Assembly: GCA_907163375.1 (NCBI GenBank)
Contig: CAJQUW010005348.1
Span: forward strand, 186,001-250,000
Length of the DNA: 64,000 nucleotides
From: Prostheceraeus crozeri
Lineage: Eukaryota; Platyhelminthes; Polycladida; Euryleptidae
Direction of reading: 5' to 3'
Numbering within the stretch: position 1 is the first letter of the stretch; each line of letters starts with the position of its first letter. Both the position numbers and the translations under genes were made by a program. Below are positions 40,402 through 52,111 of the stretch, one piece after another. Below the pieces are notes generated by a model. It saw only the letters and a list, made by a program, of their open reading frames with translations. It was not told the DNA's origin and searched no databases.

Positions 40402-41020
40402 GCCTGATTTTATTGTTAACTGTAAGATAATGAAATTTGTGTAAGTTTGGAATCATGTAGTACATTCATATTCCTAAAGTATTACACTTAGTCAGGAACG
40501 ATAGATTTGAGTGTAGTGAGTGGCACTCGATCCCGTCGACAGCCCGAAGGCCTTGTACTGATCACTAGGGAAGTGAGAGATCTTCCCCGATACCCGCTCT
40601 TTACAGCTGAAGACATCATTGTCACTGCCCCGAAGTGGTAACAGGAACGCCGAGTCAAAGGTAGTGATCAGTAGCTGGGATCTAACCCCTCAAAGCTGCC
40701 TTAGACTTAGTTAAATTTCAAATCTGATAGCAGATTTGAACTCAGGATACTTGAAAACCTTAGTCTACATGTTGAAACTTTGAAAAAACTGAAAATTAAG
40801 AATTTTTAAAAAATTCCGCATTTTACTACTCATACTACTTTTAAAAAATTTTATCAGTAGTAAAGACACGATCAAACTCTATCATACAAACTTTGAAGTA
40901 AGAAGATAGCTTGCCTACTTCAAAAGATAGAGTCCTTTGAAACACCCGATATCGGGAGCTCAGAGCGACGACCGTCGCTTACCTCGTCTTTCGATGAAGT
41001 GATCAGACTTACGTTGTCGG
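40402..41020 (-). other. Leader region of the coiled-coil gene with inverted repeats
   Basis: No ORF. It holds a perfect 11-bp inverted pair (40556-40566 with 40663-40673) and a second hairpin of tctatc…ttgaagta with tacttcaa…gatagagt (40876-40933), and the segment ctgatagcagattt at 40727-40740 that resembles the core of the 143-bp repeat. A donor-like gag|gtaagc at 40982 downstream of the TATA box, and an acceptor-like atcag at 40404-40408, would define a ~580-nt leader intron on the minus strand. That is inference. Confidence 0.4.
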
Positions 41021-41023
41021 GGG

Positions 41024-41032
41024 TTTATATAT
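41024..41032 (-). promoter_or_regulatory. TATA box of the right-arm leftward transcript
   Basis: catatataaaccccc on the minus strand, inside the right end of the unique region. It is the nearest strong TATA upstream of the 40.4-kb gene. Confidence 0.5.
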
Positions 41033-41339
41033 GCTCGGAAGAAAACTTAAAATGGCTCTATCTCCGAAAGTATTCATCGTAGCGACATGCGGTTTGTTGC
41101 AAACGATTCGTCTCATCATTCTCTATCATACGACACCTGAACCATTCTCATATGACCACGGAAAATTGGTCCGTCAGCACATGTCCATGTAACATGCCAC
41201 AAGTGAAAAAATTCCTATGTGTGAGAGCTCCAGTGTGGTGAAAATTTTGAAAAATTTAAAATTTCCGAATTTCGACCTGGGAACTTTACCAAAACATTTT
41301 TCATCAAATTTCACGGACCCCCCCTCCCCCTTCGTTCAG

Positions 41340-42912
41340 AGAAATTTGATGAAAAATGTTTTGGTGAAGGTCCCAGGTCGAAATTCCACACTTTGGAAAA
41401 TTTTCAAAATTTTACCCATACAAAGCCACTCTGACACTTAGGATTTTTTCAGGTGAGCTCCGACCTAAATTCTTGTAACAGCTCTAACTTTTGAACGAAG
41501 ACAGATATGAACAAGCCGTTTCTTTCACTGAATTTGTCTCACTCTTAGCTTTCAAACGAGCTATTGCACGACAAAATCCGGCCACTAGAAGCCAAGATCG
41601 AAGCTAGCTCTCCCGAGGGGGGGGGGTCAGTGAAATTTGATGAAAAATGTTTTGGTGAAGGTCCCAGGTCGAAATTCCACACTTTGGAAAATTTTCAAAA
41701 TTTTACCCATACAAAGCCACTCTGACACTTAGGATTTTTCAGGTGAGCGAGCTCCGACCTAAAATCTTGTAACAGCTCTAACTTTTGAACGGCTGGTCCG
41801 ATTGACTCGCGGCAAAAATGGCGTCGAGCAGTTTTTTCTCCTCTTTCAAACGAGTAGCTGTAAGACAAAATCCGTCCACTAGAACCAAAGTTAGAAGATT
41901 GCTGTTGGGGGGGGGAGGTCAGTGAAATTTGATGAAAAATGTTTTGGTGAAGGTCCCAGGTCGAAATTCCACACTTTGGAAAATTTTCAAAATTTTACCC
42001 ATACAAAGCCACTCTGACACTTAGGATTTTTTCAAGTGAGCTCCGACCTAAAATCTTGTAACAGCTAACTTTTGAACGGCTGATCCCATTGACTCGCGGC
42101 AAAAATGGCGTCGAGCAGTTTTTTCTCCTCTTTCAAACGAGTAGCTGTAAGACAAAATCCGTTCACTAGAACCAAAGTTAGAAGATTGCTGTCGGGGGGG
42201 GGGGGTCAGTGAAATTTGATGAAAAATGTTTTGGTGAAGGTCCCAGGTCGAAATGACACACTTTGGAAAATTTTCAAAATTTTACCCATACAAAGCCACT
42301 CTGACACTTAGGATTTTTTCAAGTGAGCTCCGACCTAAAATCTTGTAACAGCTAACTTTTGAACGGCTGATCTGATTGACTCGCGGCAAAAATGGCGTCG
42401 AGCAGTTTTTTCTCCTCTTTCAAACGAGTAGCTGTAAGACAAAATCCGTTCACTAGAACCAAAGTTAGAAGATTGCTGTCGGGGGGGGGTCAGTGAAATT
42501 TGATGAAAAATGTTTTGGTGAAGGTCCCAGGTCGAAATGACACACTTTGGAAAATTTTCAAAATTTTACCCATACAAAGCCACTCTGACACTTAGGATTT
42601 TTTCAGGTGAGCTCCGACAGTCCACTCTCCCAACCTGGCCGGCACACCACGCCAACCTGGCCGGCAAACCACGCCAACCTCGACACCACATCACCGCGCG
42701 CTATACGACGGTCGACCAGAGGGGGGGACGACGTCAGCGAACCTGGTGGACGCACTTGGCCGGCACACCACGACACTCTCGTTCCAGAGGGGGGGGGTCA
42801 GACTCAAAGCACCACGGCGGCCGACCACGACACTCTGCCGTTCCAGAGGGGGGGGGACGTCAGCGACGGCGGCCATCTTGCGCGGTTCAGAAGTGGAGTT
42901 TTACTTACTACT
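41340..42912 (-). repeat. Right terminal inverted repeat, expanded by ~290-bp tandem units
   Basis: From 42912 inward to about 42490 it matches the left TIR in inverted orientation, with a short extra duplication (gccggcaaaccacgccaacctg) near 42640-42680. Inward of that, units starting tgaaatttgatgaaaaatgt recur at 41340, 41631, 41923, 42210 and 42494 (spacings 291, 292, 287 and 284). Each unit has a G-run of 7-12 before it. The left TIR has a single such unit. ORFs drawn in this region are spurious. Confidence 0.9.
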
Positions 42913-42918
42913 ACTGTT
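42913..42918 (+). repeat. Right 6-bp target-site duplication of the Polinton
   Basis: actgtt directly after the right TIR, identical to 19699-19704. Confidence 0.9.
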
Positions 42919-45900
42919 CATAGGAGTGGCTGTATGTCCCTTTTTTACATGAAATACTCGGGCATATAATTGTATACATCAGCATTTCACACAAAGTAAT
43001 TTGCATACTATCAAGCAGTTATGCTTTCATTCAAAATCTATATGAATGGTGAAAAATGAATGGGTCAAGCTAATTACCAAGCTTAATCTTACATTATTTA
43101 AAATTTTGGTGATATGACCTTAGTAGTTATATGATGCTGCGACTAACATAAGTTTCTTTCATCGATAAATAATGGTCTGTGCGTACAGTACAGTGCATTA
43201 TCAGCCTACACATGCCCTACAAATAAAATAACATATTGGTTCAACTACATGTACGGGTGCGAGTATATATGCGTCACTTTGACATAAGTAGTTTTCAAAT
43301 ACCGCAAATAAGCTCCACGAACGATACTCGCGCGCTCGATAATGACATCCGACTACAAAAAGCGGGTCGTGATCATGTTTTTCCGAAAAGTTGGTGGATC
43401 AGGTGGTTCATGAGTCACACATGGATCATAAGTCATGTGTCACGTGGGCCGACGGTAAAGTTTCGGTGACCCACTTCCAACCATTTTGACCCATGACAAA
43501 TTTGACAATCTCGAAAAACAGCAAACTTCATTCTTGTCTTTCAAACTCGTATTCTTTTCGTGAAAATTGAGTCAGTCAGTGTCAATGAAAGAGGTTGGAT
43601 GCACACAGCCAAAATATGCTGCACTATTGACTTTCACACGCCTCATACAGTTTCTATATAGAGGGAATTCACACACTCTGGGTTCTAATGTTAATGTAGT
43701 AATCCTTGTCTGTAAAGATAATTTAACCTAAATTATCATCTTTCTACGGGTAAAGTAGGTTGCACCAAAAAAAGGAAATACAAGAATTACACCAAGAATC
43801 AAACATCTGTGGTGCATACACTTTGATTATCAGATAGCTTTGTTAAGGCTGCAGATATATCAATTACTTGCATGTGTCAAGTGATTCGATACACTAGAAT
43901 CAACATAATAAAACTTAACCACAATTTTGATACTACAGGGCCTCTATCTTGACTTTGAAACTTGAATGAAAATGAAACTAAAGATGATAGCAGGAAAATA
44001 AAAATTATAGGTGCTCATCAAGTTTCGTTGATCCACTTCCAACTCTGAAACATATTGGTGTATGCAAATAAAATCCAGCAAGAATACTTGAAAGATAAGT
44101 CGGCTTGTAAAAATCACATGTCTTCAAGCGGTTGGATTCCTTCATACGCAGCACATTATTTTTTTACGCAATTAGTACATGATTGCTTTTTTTAGCCATA
44201 TCTTGAATGCCCGAGTCCATAGGGTGAGGGCCATTTAAATCTAGCCAATACTATGATGAAGCAGTCTCATGCACGAGTTGCATAGAGAATTACATTTGTC
44301 GACGTGCTATGATGATCAAGGAACATCGTGTTTGATGTCTATGGTTATCAAGAGTACATGTATTTGAAAATTTGAATAGAAATTGAACCTGACCAATAGC
44401 GCAAATATCTATTCACAGATCTAGTCTATATACTGAAGCATGACAAGAGCAATCATAATCGGCATAATATTTTGCTCCTTCAAGTGCATTGGAGCAAATA
44501 TGATCTCCGTCGCGCGCAATGATCTGCTTTGCAGGTCAAATATAGCAGTAGGATAACATTGCATGTGAGATGACAAATATACTTTACTTATAAGATAGAG
44601 TACTTATTTCGAATACTTGAAAATAAAGCACACCTAACTTCTTCCGAAAATTTCCGAATGATTTTGTCGCTTCACCTGTTTAGCTGAGTGTCGACACTTC
44701 ACATGGCATCATTTTTAAGTCTGTTAATACACTTATTAGACACTATACTTTGAATTAGAAAACTAAATTATTCAACTTATGAAAATTATTCCAAAATTCA
44801 AAATGTCATCTTTTCACATTCTTTCTCACTGACTACAAAATCAGAATCAGCAGAATGCAGTTCCCACTCTCAAGTTGAAATAAATGAGAAAAATTCAATC
44901 ACTTCGCATGCAAATCGCGGAATAAATGGCGGAACAAATTGAATGAATAAAATGTGGGTCTTTATTTTCTTGCTCAGGATATTTTGAATCAAAAATGCAT
45001 TCTAATCTATCATCTGACATCAGACAAGCTAAAGTCCAATGAATCATGTCTGAGCTTGCTTATAACTCTGAACTTCTCAAGAGTAGCATGCAAAAGTATG
45101 ATAATATGGATTTTGCGGGTAGAAATATCAGAGTAGTCTCAGCTGCTGACGAAGCCTCGCGTATGTCTGATATTTCTGTCCTTAAAATACCTTATCATGC
45201 TACATTCTATGAAGCCAGAAAACCAGGAAAATGCAGAAATCCGAGGCCGTGGAGCGGACGTATTTCTACTATTTTCTTGTACGTTTGGATTCATAGAATA
45301 CCTTATTTCTTATATCTATGGTAAATGTCCAGTAACCAATGTGATTATATGAATATTCCTACGAAAGCTTATATTGCCCTACGACATTTTCATATCATGG
45401 CAATTTGTCTTCATACATTTAGAAGGCTTTCAAACGTCTGCTCAAAACCTGTTCAAAGTTATTCTTCATTACCATAATTTCTCTAATATCTACTACAATT
45501 TAAAATGAATTATGTACTGTATATAAAACTTTATTATAACTAAAGCTATTATTAAAGCTATATACAAAAAAAATTTTGTAATTTAGAATAAATTACCTTG
45601 GCATTGACTGATCATGATAACAATACAGAAGGAATAATAATACTCGTAATATTTTACAGATCCTCCGTGTCCTGACAACCTTGAAGAAGTAATTAAAATG
45701 TTTGTCAAATTAGCGATTCGAAGGTTGCTATTACGGTAATGCTGAGCATCAACCTTCTTACAAAGAGTATTTTCTTAAGCGTGATCGTATCACAACTGCT
45801 TACTTTTCGGATTCAAGAAATGAAGCATGAATGTAGTGAATCATAAAATCACACCGTTGAAATTTCAGCCAATAAGAACGATGAGATCTCAGTTTTCCAT

Positions 45901-47103
45901 GAAGACTTTCATCATAATGCGGTTCATGAAATTCCCTTGATAATCAGCTAAGTATTCATTCCTTTTGATATCCACCATGTTTCATGCTACTTACGTAGTG
46001 TGTTCATGTCGATAGTACAGTATATAAATACAGGAGCAATTTGCAAAAATTAAGGTTTTAGAAAAAAAACTGCTCAAATAATTTTTTGGACCACAGGAAC
46101 GTAATCTCCGCAAAAACTGGATATTTTCATATAAAAAGTTTCACTGTACACAGACATTTTCTTGAGTCGACACTCTATGTACATACTGTATACTTACTCG
46201 ACTATATACTTACTCAATGAACCAGATTTCTGTTGCACGGTCTCTGCAGAATATTTCATTTTCTGCTTTGTGAGTCACTAGTGCTCATAGTTCCTTGCCC
46301 ATTATACCTTTGCCCGTGATCAGGTCGTTCGAAGGACGAATCGTCCAAACGTCACGTTGCATCATATTCTTATCATCTGGTGTAATCAACCAAACCACTC
46401 CAGTCGATGATAATCGCATAATTACAAGTGAATTATGAGCTCGATCCGTAGAACTGAAAATGATAATCCGAATACAAATGAGATCGGATGACATCAGTTG
46501 AGCCGCCATGCATTCAGGGTCATGGCACTTTATCAAACATATAATAGACACATTAACTTCTTCCTGTCCAGTTATAAGTTGGTGCGAAGCATCAAATGAT
46601 GTTTTGACTTAAATGTTGGTTATTAATAAGGACAGAAATAAAACTTTCTTTGATGAACAAAAACCGAATCATAGTGAGTTTACAAAGTGCTCTGAACTCA
46701 ATTACTCGCATAATCATCTTCAGAAAGTTCCACATAGCTTTCAGAGCCTTACGAGAGTCACAGAACGATGAATTTACTTGCTAATCTGAATTTCATTATT
46801 GAACCTCTAATTGGAACTGCAAATTCATATGGCAGCATCTAGTTCTCTGAAATGCCATTGACATTCAAATCTGAGATCTTAACAGCAGTTTCATCCCTAA
46901 TCAGATGTATCATCAGTCATTAAAAGTTTTGTGACTGACGTGACTAGTACGGAGTTCTTATCCGACAATTGTTTCTCTCTATGGTCGGAGGCAAGAAGCA
47001 CTCGGCGATTGACAGACAGAAAAACCGACCGATTTTCAGTAAAAGCTGTAACTGATTTTATTCACTCTCTTCTGTTTCGTCTTCTTTTGTGAAGTTTAAC
47101 GAA
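42919..47103. other. Non-coding stretch right of the Polinton
   Basis: No gene recognised. The frame at 45046-45324 (92 aa, starting MSELAYNSELLKSSMQKYD) has a plausible amino-acid composition and could hold an exon, but I see no family, promoter or splice sites to support it. The remainder is AT-rich. Confidence 0.4.
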
Positions 47104-47115
47104 ATATATATATAT

Positions 47116-47167
<52 letters not shown>
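47104..47167. repeat. (TA)n microsatellite
   Basis: About 64 bases of alternating ta with one interruption (tagata near 47116). The leftward frame of alternating Ile-Tyr across it is spurious. Confidence 0.95.
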
Positions 47168-47170
<3 letters not shown>

Positions 47171-49199
47171 CGGTCCAGCTGTCATAATCCCAACACCGTT
47201 GAACACTTTGCTGTAGAAAGCCTCACAATCATAAAAATCTCTAACAGTGAACAATGGTGCCGCATATCGGCAAGTATAGCATGCTAATTTTTCAATCAAC
47301 AAATATCACAATTAAAAGTCTTAGATGGCGCATCTATCAACTTTAGAATAGTCCAGTAGAATTCACTTGTCCTGTAAAATCTACACTGCAAATCAGTAAG
47401 TCCTATTTAAGTACCAATCTGAGTGTCGGTACTAAACGGAAGGGTACTAAAATTAACGAACTTAAATTCACAGAAGTACGAAAATGATTATAAAGTGGTA
47501 ATTGAGTACTAATATGAAGAAGCATAAATGCAAATATATTATCCAGTCAATCTTCATTTGAATGACATGGCATTTATCGACTGGTGAAGTCCTATGCAAC
47601 TCACTAAATGAGTGCTAGTGAGTACGAGTTAAGTACTGTGCTCTCGAATCCAAACTGTTCTAAAATGAGTAATAAAATGAGGCACTGTGCTCTTGAACCC
47701 AAACAGTTCTAAAATGCGTACTCATAATTAATGCTCAAAGACTACTAGATTTTGAGACTCATTTCTTAGTCGTAGTCAATGCTCAGGCTCAGTACTCTTT
47801 TTAGTACTCACTCACTTGCAATTTCATGAATAGCAGTGTACTGCATATTGTTATTCTCAGGTTTGAAGCCTGTCAACTTTTGACGGCCAGAACACACAAT
47901 GTCATTAATGCTTCAAATAAATTGTATATACCGGTGCTCCGGACAAGCAGGGCAAGTTTAGGCTTTAGAGTTTTCGAGTCTCCACTAAGAGTGATAATTA
48001 AGAATTAACGACGCATTGAAATTGGAGCAATGTAGAATTACTATCGTGAATTGATATACAACTGCACTGTAGGCCTACAGAATGTAACAGTAGTGTGCAG
48101 AATGTGAAACAGTCATTGTGTGACGTAGTCACCTGACTGGTTGTTTAATGGCCGGAATAATATTATTTCATTTCTATGTATTGAGTTTACTTCATGTATT
48201 TCTATGAGCATGGAGTTGATTTCAGTTGGCATGAGCCTTCTATGTAGAGTATATTATTTTGAATTTTGTATTAAGTATAATAAAGTCTGAAGTCAACGAT
48301 GCTGGTCGTGTTAACAAGGAGATAACACATTGGATTTCACATGTAAGTAAAGAATATTGAATGACTCGTTTGGAATGCTCTAGATATACGGAAATAAATC
48401 CAATCCAGTCGCGCTGACCAGTTGCTGGAGAAGTTGTAGTTGACCTTCAAAATTGAATGCCTTTATACCTACTAGTGCTGTCTCGACGACTGAATCAGTA
48501 GATCCCATGAACACCATAGAATTGTACTGTACCGTAGAACCATAGAAATAATTATATTGTTTATCTGAAGTCGACTTGAATAGAAATATACTCAAGATCG
48601 TGGCAACGTCGAGTGGAACGAAGTCAGGGCATGAATAACCAATGAAAACCTTAGAAAAGCACATGTGACTGATCCTCAGCCAACGATGCAGTCGCTGACA
48701 AATTATTCCAAGTGCTCATGCGTGCGATTTTTGTGCCACCGTTGTGTGCTGTAAGCAATTGAACTTGCATTTTAGAGGTTTCATTCCTATCAATATCTGT
48801 GTCGAATGCCGACTTTTCATATGTTAGTCGTAGCGTATACACTCCTAATACTAGTCCTAACATTATGGTTGCTTAAAGTAGTTTGCAAAACATTTGCTGC
48901 CCAAAGATTCAATTAAGAACTGATCTGTTCATAAACCCATTTTCAACTATTAATCAATGCTCATTGAAGTGATAAAATAAAAGAAGCCATGAAAATCAAA
49001 TTTTTCTCATTTACTACTTGAAAAACGCGAACGGTTTGGTGCATGCAGGTCTCAATGTGCATTTAAGTGAGTCACTGACTAGAATTCTGAATGGAAAACA
49101 GCTTATGAAAATGGATGAAGGATTCTGCAAAATCTCTGACCGTGAATGAATTTGGTGCCAAATATAAGGCCATGGGTTTCCAGAAGAGTGCACATCAAT
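47168..49199. other. Non-coding stretch
   Basis: No gene recognised. Two leftward frames (48651-48863 and 48380-48664) have moderately gene-like composition but no known motif. The segment 47.58-47.82 kb is rich in agtact/gagtact words without a clear period. Confidence 0.35.
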
Positions 49200-49667
49200 T
49201 TAAAGAAATCCGATGAATTTCACATGTTGCCAGTTTAGCATTGAACCATTGCCTTGCTGAAACACTGCAATGAGGTTTCCCACCAAATGTCTGGAAAACA
49301 TGGGAGGTTCGACGGACTGTTGCCCAGCGAAGGGAATGATGGAGTCGACTCCACGACTTCCACGCGCCATCCACCATGGGGCCTTAAAGGGAGATGAAGG
49401 TAGCCCCGCTGACATATCATTTTCGTGTGGCCCACTGAAAGGAGGGGGCAACCTTGATATCAAGGGTGGCGGCCTGTGAGGCAAGTACAGGTAGGGATCC
49501 ACTGGTTTTGATGATTCCGTAGTCACAGTCACTTCCTTGCGGGGGTGACGGCGGCAGTAACAGCAGCTCCAAAAATTGTGTTCCACAGACGGTAATGCCC
49601 AGCGATTCGCTCGTGCTCTCCTCCATATGCCAGGCATGGTCGCTAAACCTATCGGTGTGGCTGCCAC
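49200..49667 (-). other. Possible host exon, proline-rich cytoplasmic tail
   Basis: A 155-codon leftward frame in a local GC-rich island. It reads HNFWSCCYCRRHPRKEVTVT followed by a Pro/Tyr-rich segment (PYLYLPHRPPPL, SRLPPPFSGP). A Cys-rich juxtamembrane run followed by proline-rich sequence recalls the tails of Shisa-type or WBP1-type small membrane proteins, but no membrane helix is visible upstream in frame and family identity is not supported. Two other frames are also open here, so composition alone could explain it. Confidence 0.25.
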
Positions 49668-49699
49668 TGTTTGCGGAAGCTCAATGCTTGATAAAATAA

Positions 49700-52103
49700 T
49701 GAACGCATGTAGGATAACAACGGATAAGGATTAAGGAACAAACGTGCAACGCTCAATTACTGAATTTTTTGACAATACGATTTATTAGGCATCCTCATAA
49801 GTTTAAGGTTTCCACCCTAATGGTACATGTAAATTGTCACAGTCTTGAGACTGTCTGTTTTGACTTTGAATCTGCATCTGCGTTTTGATGATGCAGAAAT
49901 GATATAGCGCAAGAATTTTTCTATCTGTCTGTAAAGGTCATGCGGGAAAATTAAAAGTTCACTCTGTAGAAATGCAGACAGTTCATAAGTCTTGCTTTAT
50001 TCTAACTGATGTCTCTAACCTGCAAACAGCAAGTCATGTAATAATGGAAGGAAATTGAAATCTTGGAACACGAATGCACTTGGCGATGTCGGAAAAGCAA
50101 GACGTCATACGTTTTACTTTTTTAATTTGAACAGGAGAATATCCGCTATAAACTGAGCGTTGCTAAACGATCAGATGTGCACTACATGAAATAGTGAGTT
50201 TACACTTTATAAGTAGCCTACATGTAAATTAGGCCTATAGATTACTTAATTCAGATCTATCTCAAATATATAATGTGCGCTCATGAACACGATGACTTTT
50301 GTGGTTGCACCCATTTCAACATTTGTTAACTTTTGTTCATAGTGAGAACAATGACATTGGTCATCATGAATGTATGAAGAATTTGGAAATGTGTAGGTTG
50401 CTGATACCTTTCATTTGATGAGCTGACACGAATACTTTTGACGTAGATGCATGACACAATAATTTCTCTGCTAGTTTTCAAATATATAGTGTGCAGGACA
50501 GATCGCATTACGAGCGATGAACGTCTTCGATATCAAGAGATGTCTTGTTATCGTTTTTCGGAGGTGTAGGAGTGGTAAGAATTATTTATTTCACGGAAAA
50601 TTCGAAAATATTTAAGATAAGTGATTAGTTACTTCATGAGTTATCGGTTACAAGAAGCAAGACTCAATATTGTTTTTAAATAGGAAACCTTAAATCATGG
50701 ATTTATTTATGATACAATAATTGTTCAATATATCACGTAATTATCAAAGTCAGTGTCTCGATGATTGCTGTAATTACAGAAAGCGCAATATGGTGTACAT
50801 GCGTAATGCTCAAGAAAGCTGCCTATCAATCAACTATCAATCTTTTTAATTTGCCCGCTGATGGAAAAGAAAGAAATTATATTTATGAACTTTTGACGAT
50901 TGAGAGTAAGCTTAATTCAAGAAGGACGGAACGAAATCTTAATACAGAATGAGACTTCATTACCTTTGAACTGTCAATTTTTTTGCTTGATCACAGCGGT
51001 CAGTCATTTTCGGAAAGACTCAATCAAATTTCGTATCTCACTGATATCCTACTGATTCTCTCCCCAAATAACTGCTGCCAAGTCTGCTGTATTCCCAACA
51101 GAATGTTCATATCTCCATAGACTCTCACAGATTTTTCTTTTAGTTTTGTCGTTCGACATTAGTGTGACATTTCTTGAAATCGAGCGTTCACTATTCCATG
51201 AACATTGTGTAATATTTTGACAAACAAATCACTGATGTTTTCTAATATTTTACAGTTTTTATTTAATTATCTTCCAGTTTGCTATTTCGCTATTTAGCTA
51301 AGAGCATGTTTTTGGCATGACATTATTCAAGTTAATCGAAACATTTGAACGAAAGAATCTGCCTGTGCACTATTGAAAATGATAAAGCGGTTTTATGCGA
51401 ATAGGATAACGCGAATATCTAACTTCCTTATTTTTAAGAAGTTGAGCCAAGAGTGTTTGAGATAGTTCAACTAATTTCCCTTTCAACAAAAAAGCCATTT
51501 TGGAAACTGATCAGTCAAGGTGTTATTGTCCAAAATATGCAGTACATGCAATAATTATATTACATCATGCTGGCTTCTGCGATTGGTCCGTCCGGTTAGT
51601 TATGAGATCAATGATATATAATTAGATATCAATGGTCTAATTTCTGGATTCATATTACTATTTATTGCTCAGCCACATTTTTAGCAGAAGGTTTATAAGC
51701 AGCAGCGCTGTGATAAAGTGTGCACGTAATCAAAAAACAAATGTTTGCTTACGCTAAAAAAGGTGTAATTTCACCAACCCTGATTTAGTCACAAAAATTG
51801 ATCAAATAGATGGAAAAGTTGCTTTGAAAATGTTGCATTAATGGTTGAAGCATGTCAACATAGCTTGTCTAAAAAACTCACAAAACCGACTGTTTTCACA
51901 AGTAATCAAATATTACTCGTAGATCATTTAATTCTTTCATTATAATATAAAAATAATTTCAGTATACTGCTAAGCTCAAAAAGATTAAGGAAATCAATTA
52001 AACTCCAGAAGACACAATGTCATTGGGTATAGTCGCATGTCTGTACATCGTGCAGTAAGTACACAACGCATGCTTGAGGATGGCAAAGAAATATACCTTT
52101 TCC
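49700..52103. other. Non-coding stretch
   Basis: AT-rich, no recognisable gene, tRNA or transposon end. The ORF at 50761-50952 is short and unrecognised. Confidence 0.45.
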
Positions 52104-52111
52104 AATATTAT

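Larger units (their letters stand above)
19705..42912. mobile_element. Complete Polinton/Maverick (adintovirus-like) element, 23.2 kb
   Basis: Both ends begin agtagtaagtaaaactcc in inverted orientation and are flanked by identical actgtt hexamers. Inside are the hallmark genes: protein-primed family B DNA polymerase, retrovirus-type integrase with chromodomain, FtsK/HerA-type packaging ATPase, capsid protein candidate and adenain-like protease. Coding density is high, unlike the flanks. Transcription is mostly rightward from 20.5 to 32.4 kb, with a leftward pocket at 28.15-29.4 kb, and mainly leftward from 41 to 32.6 kb. Several genes carry stops or frameshifts, so this copy is probably not autonomous now, unless the breaks are assembly errors. 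The perfect duplication and well-matched TIRs suggest a fairly recent insertion. Confidence 0.95.

Noticed and set aside
45046..45324. 92-aa rightward ORF with gene-like composition
   Set aside because: No known motif, no clear splice sites or promoter; kept only as a note in the intergenic entry.
47096..47302. Ile-Tyr repeat ORF
   Set aside because: Translation of the (TA)n tract.
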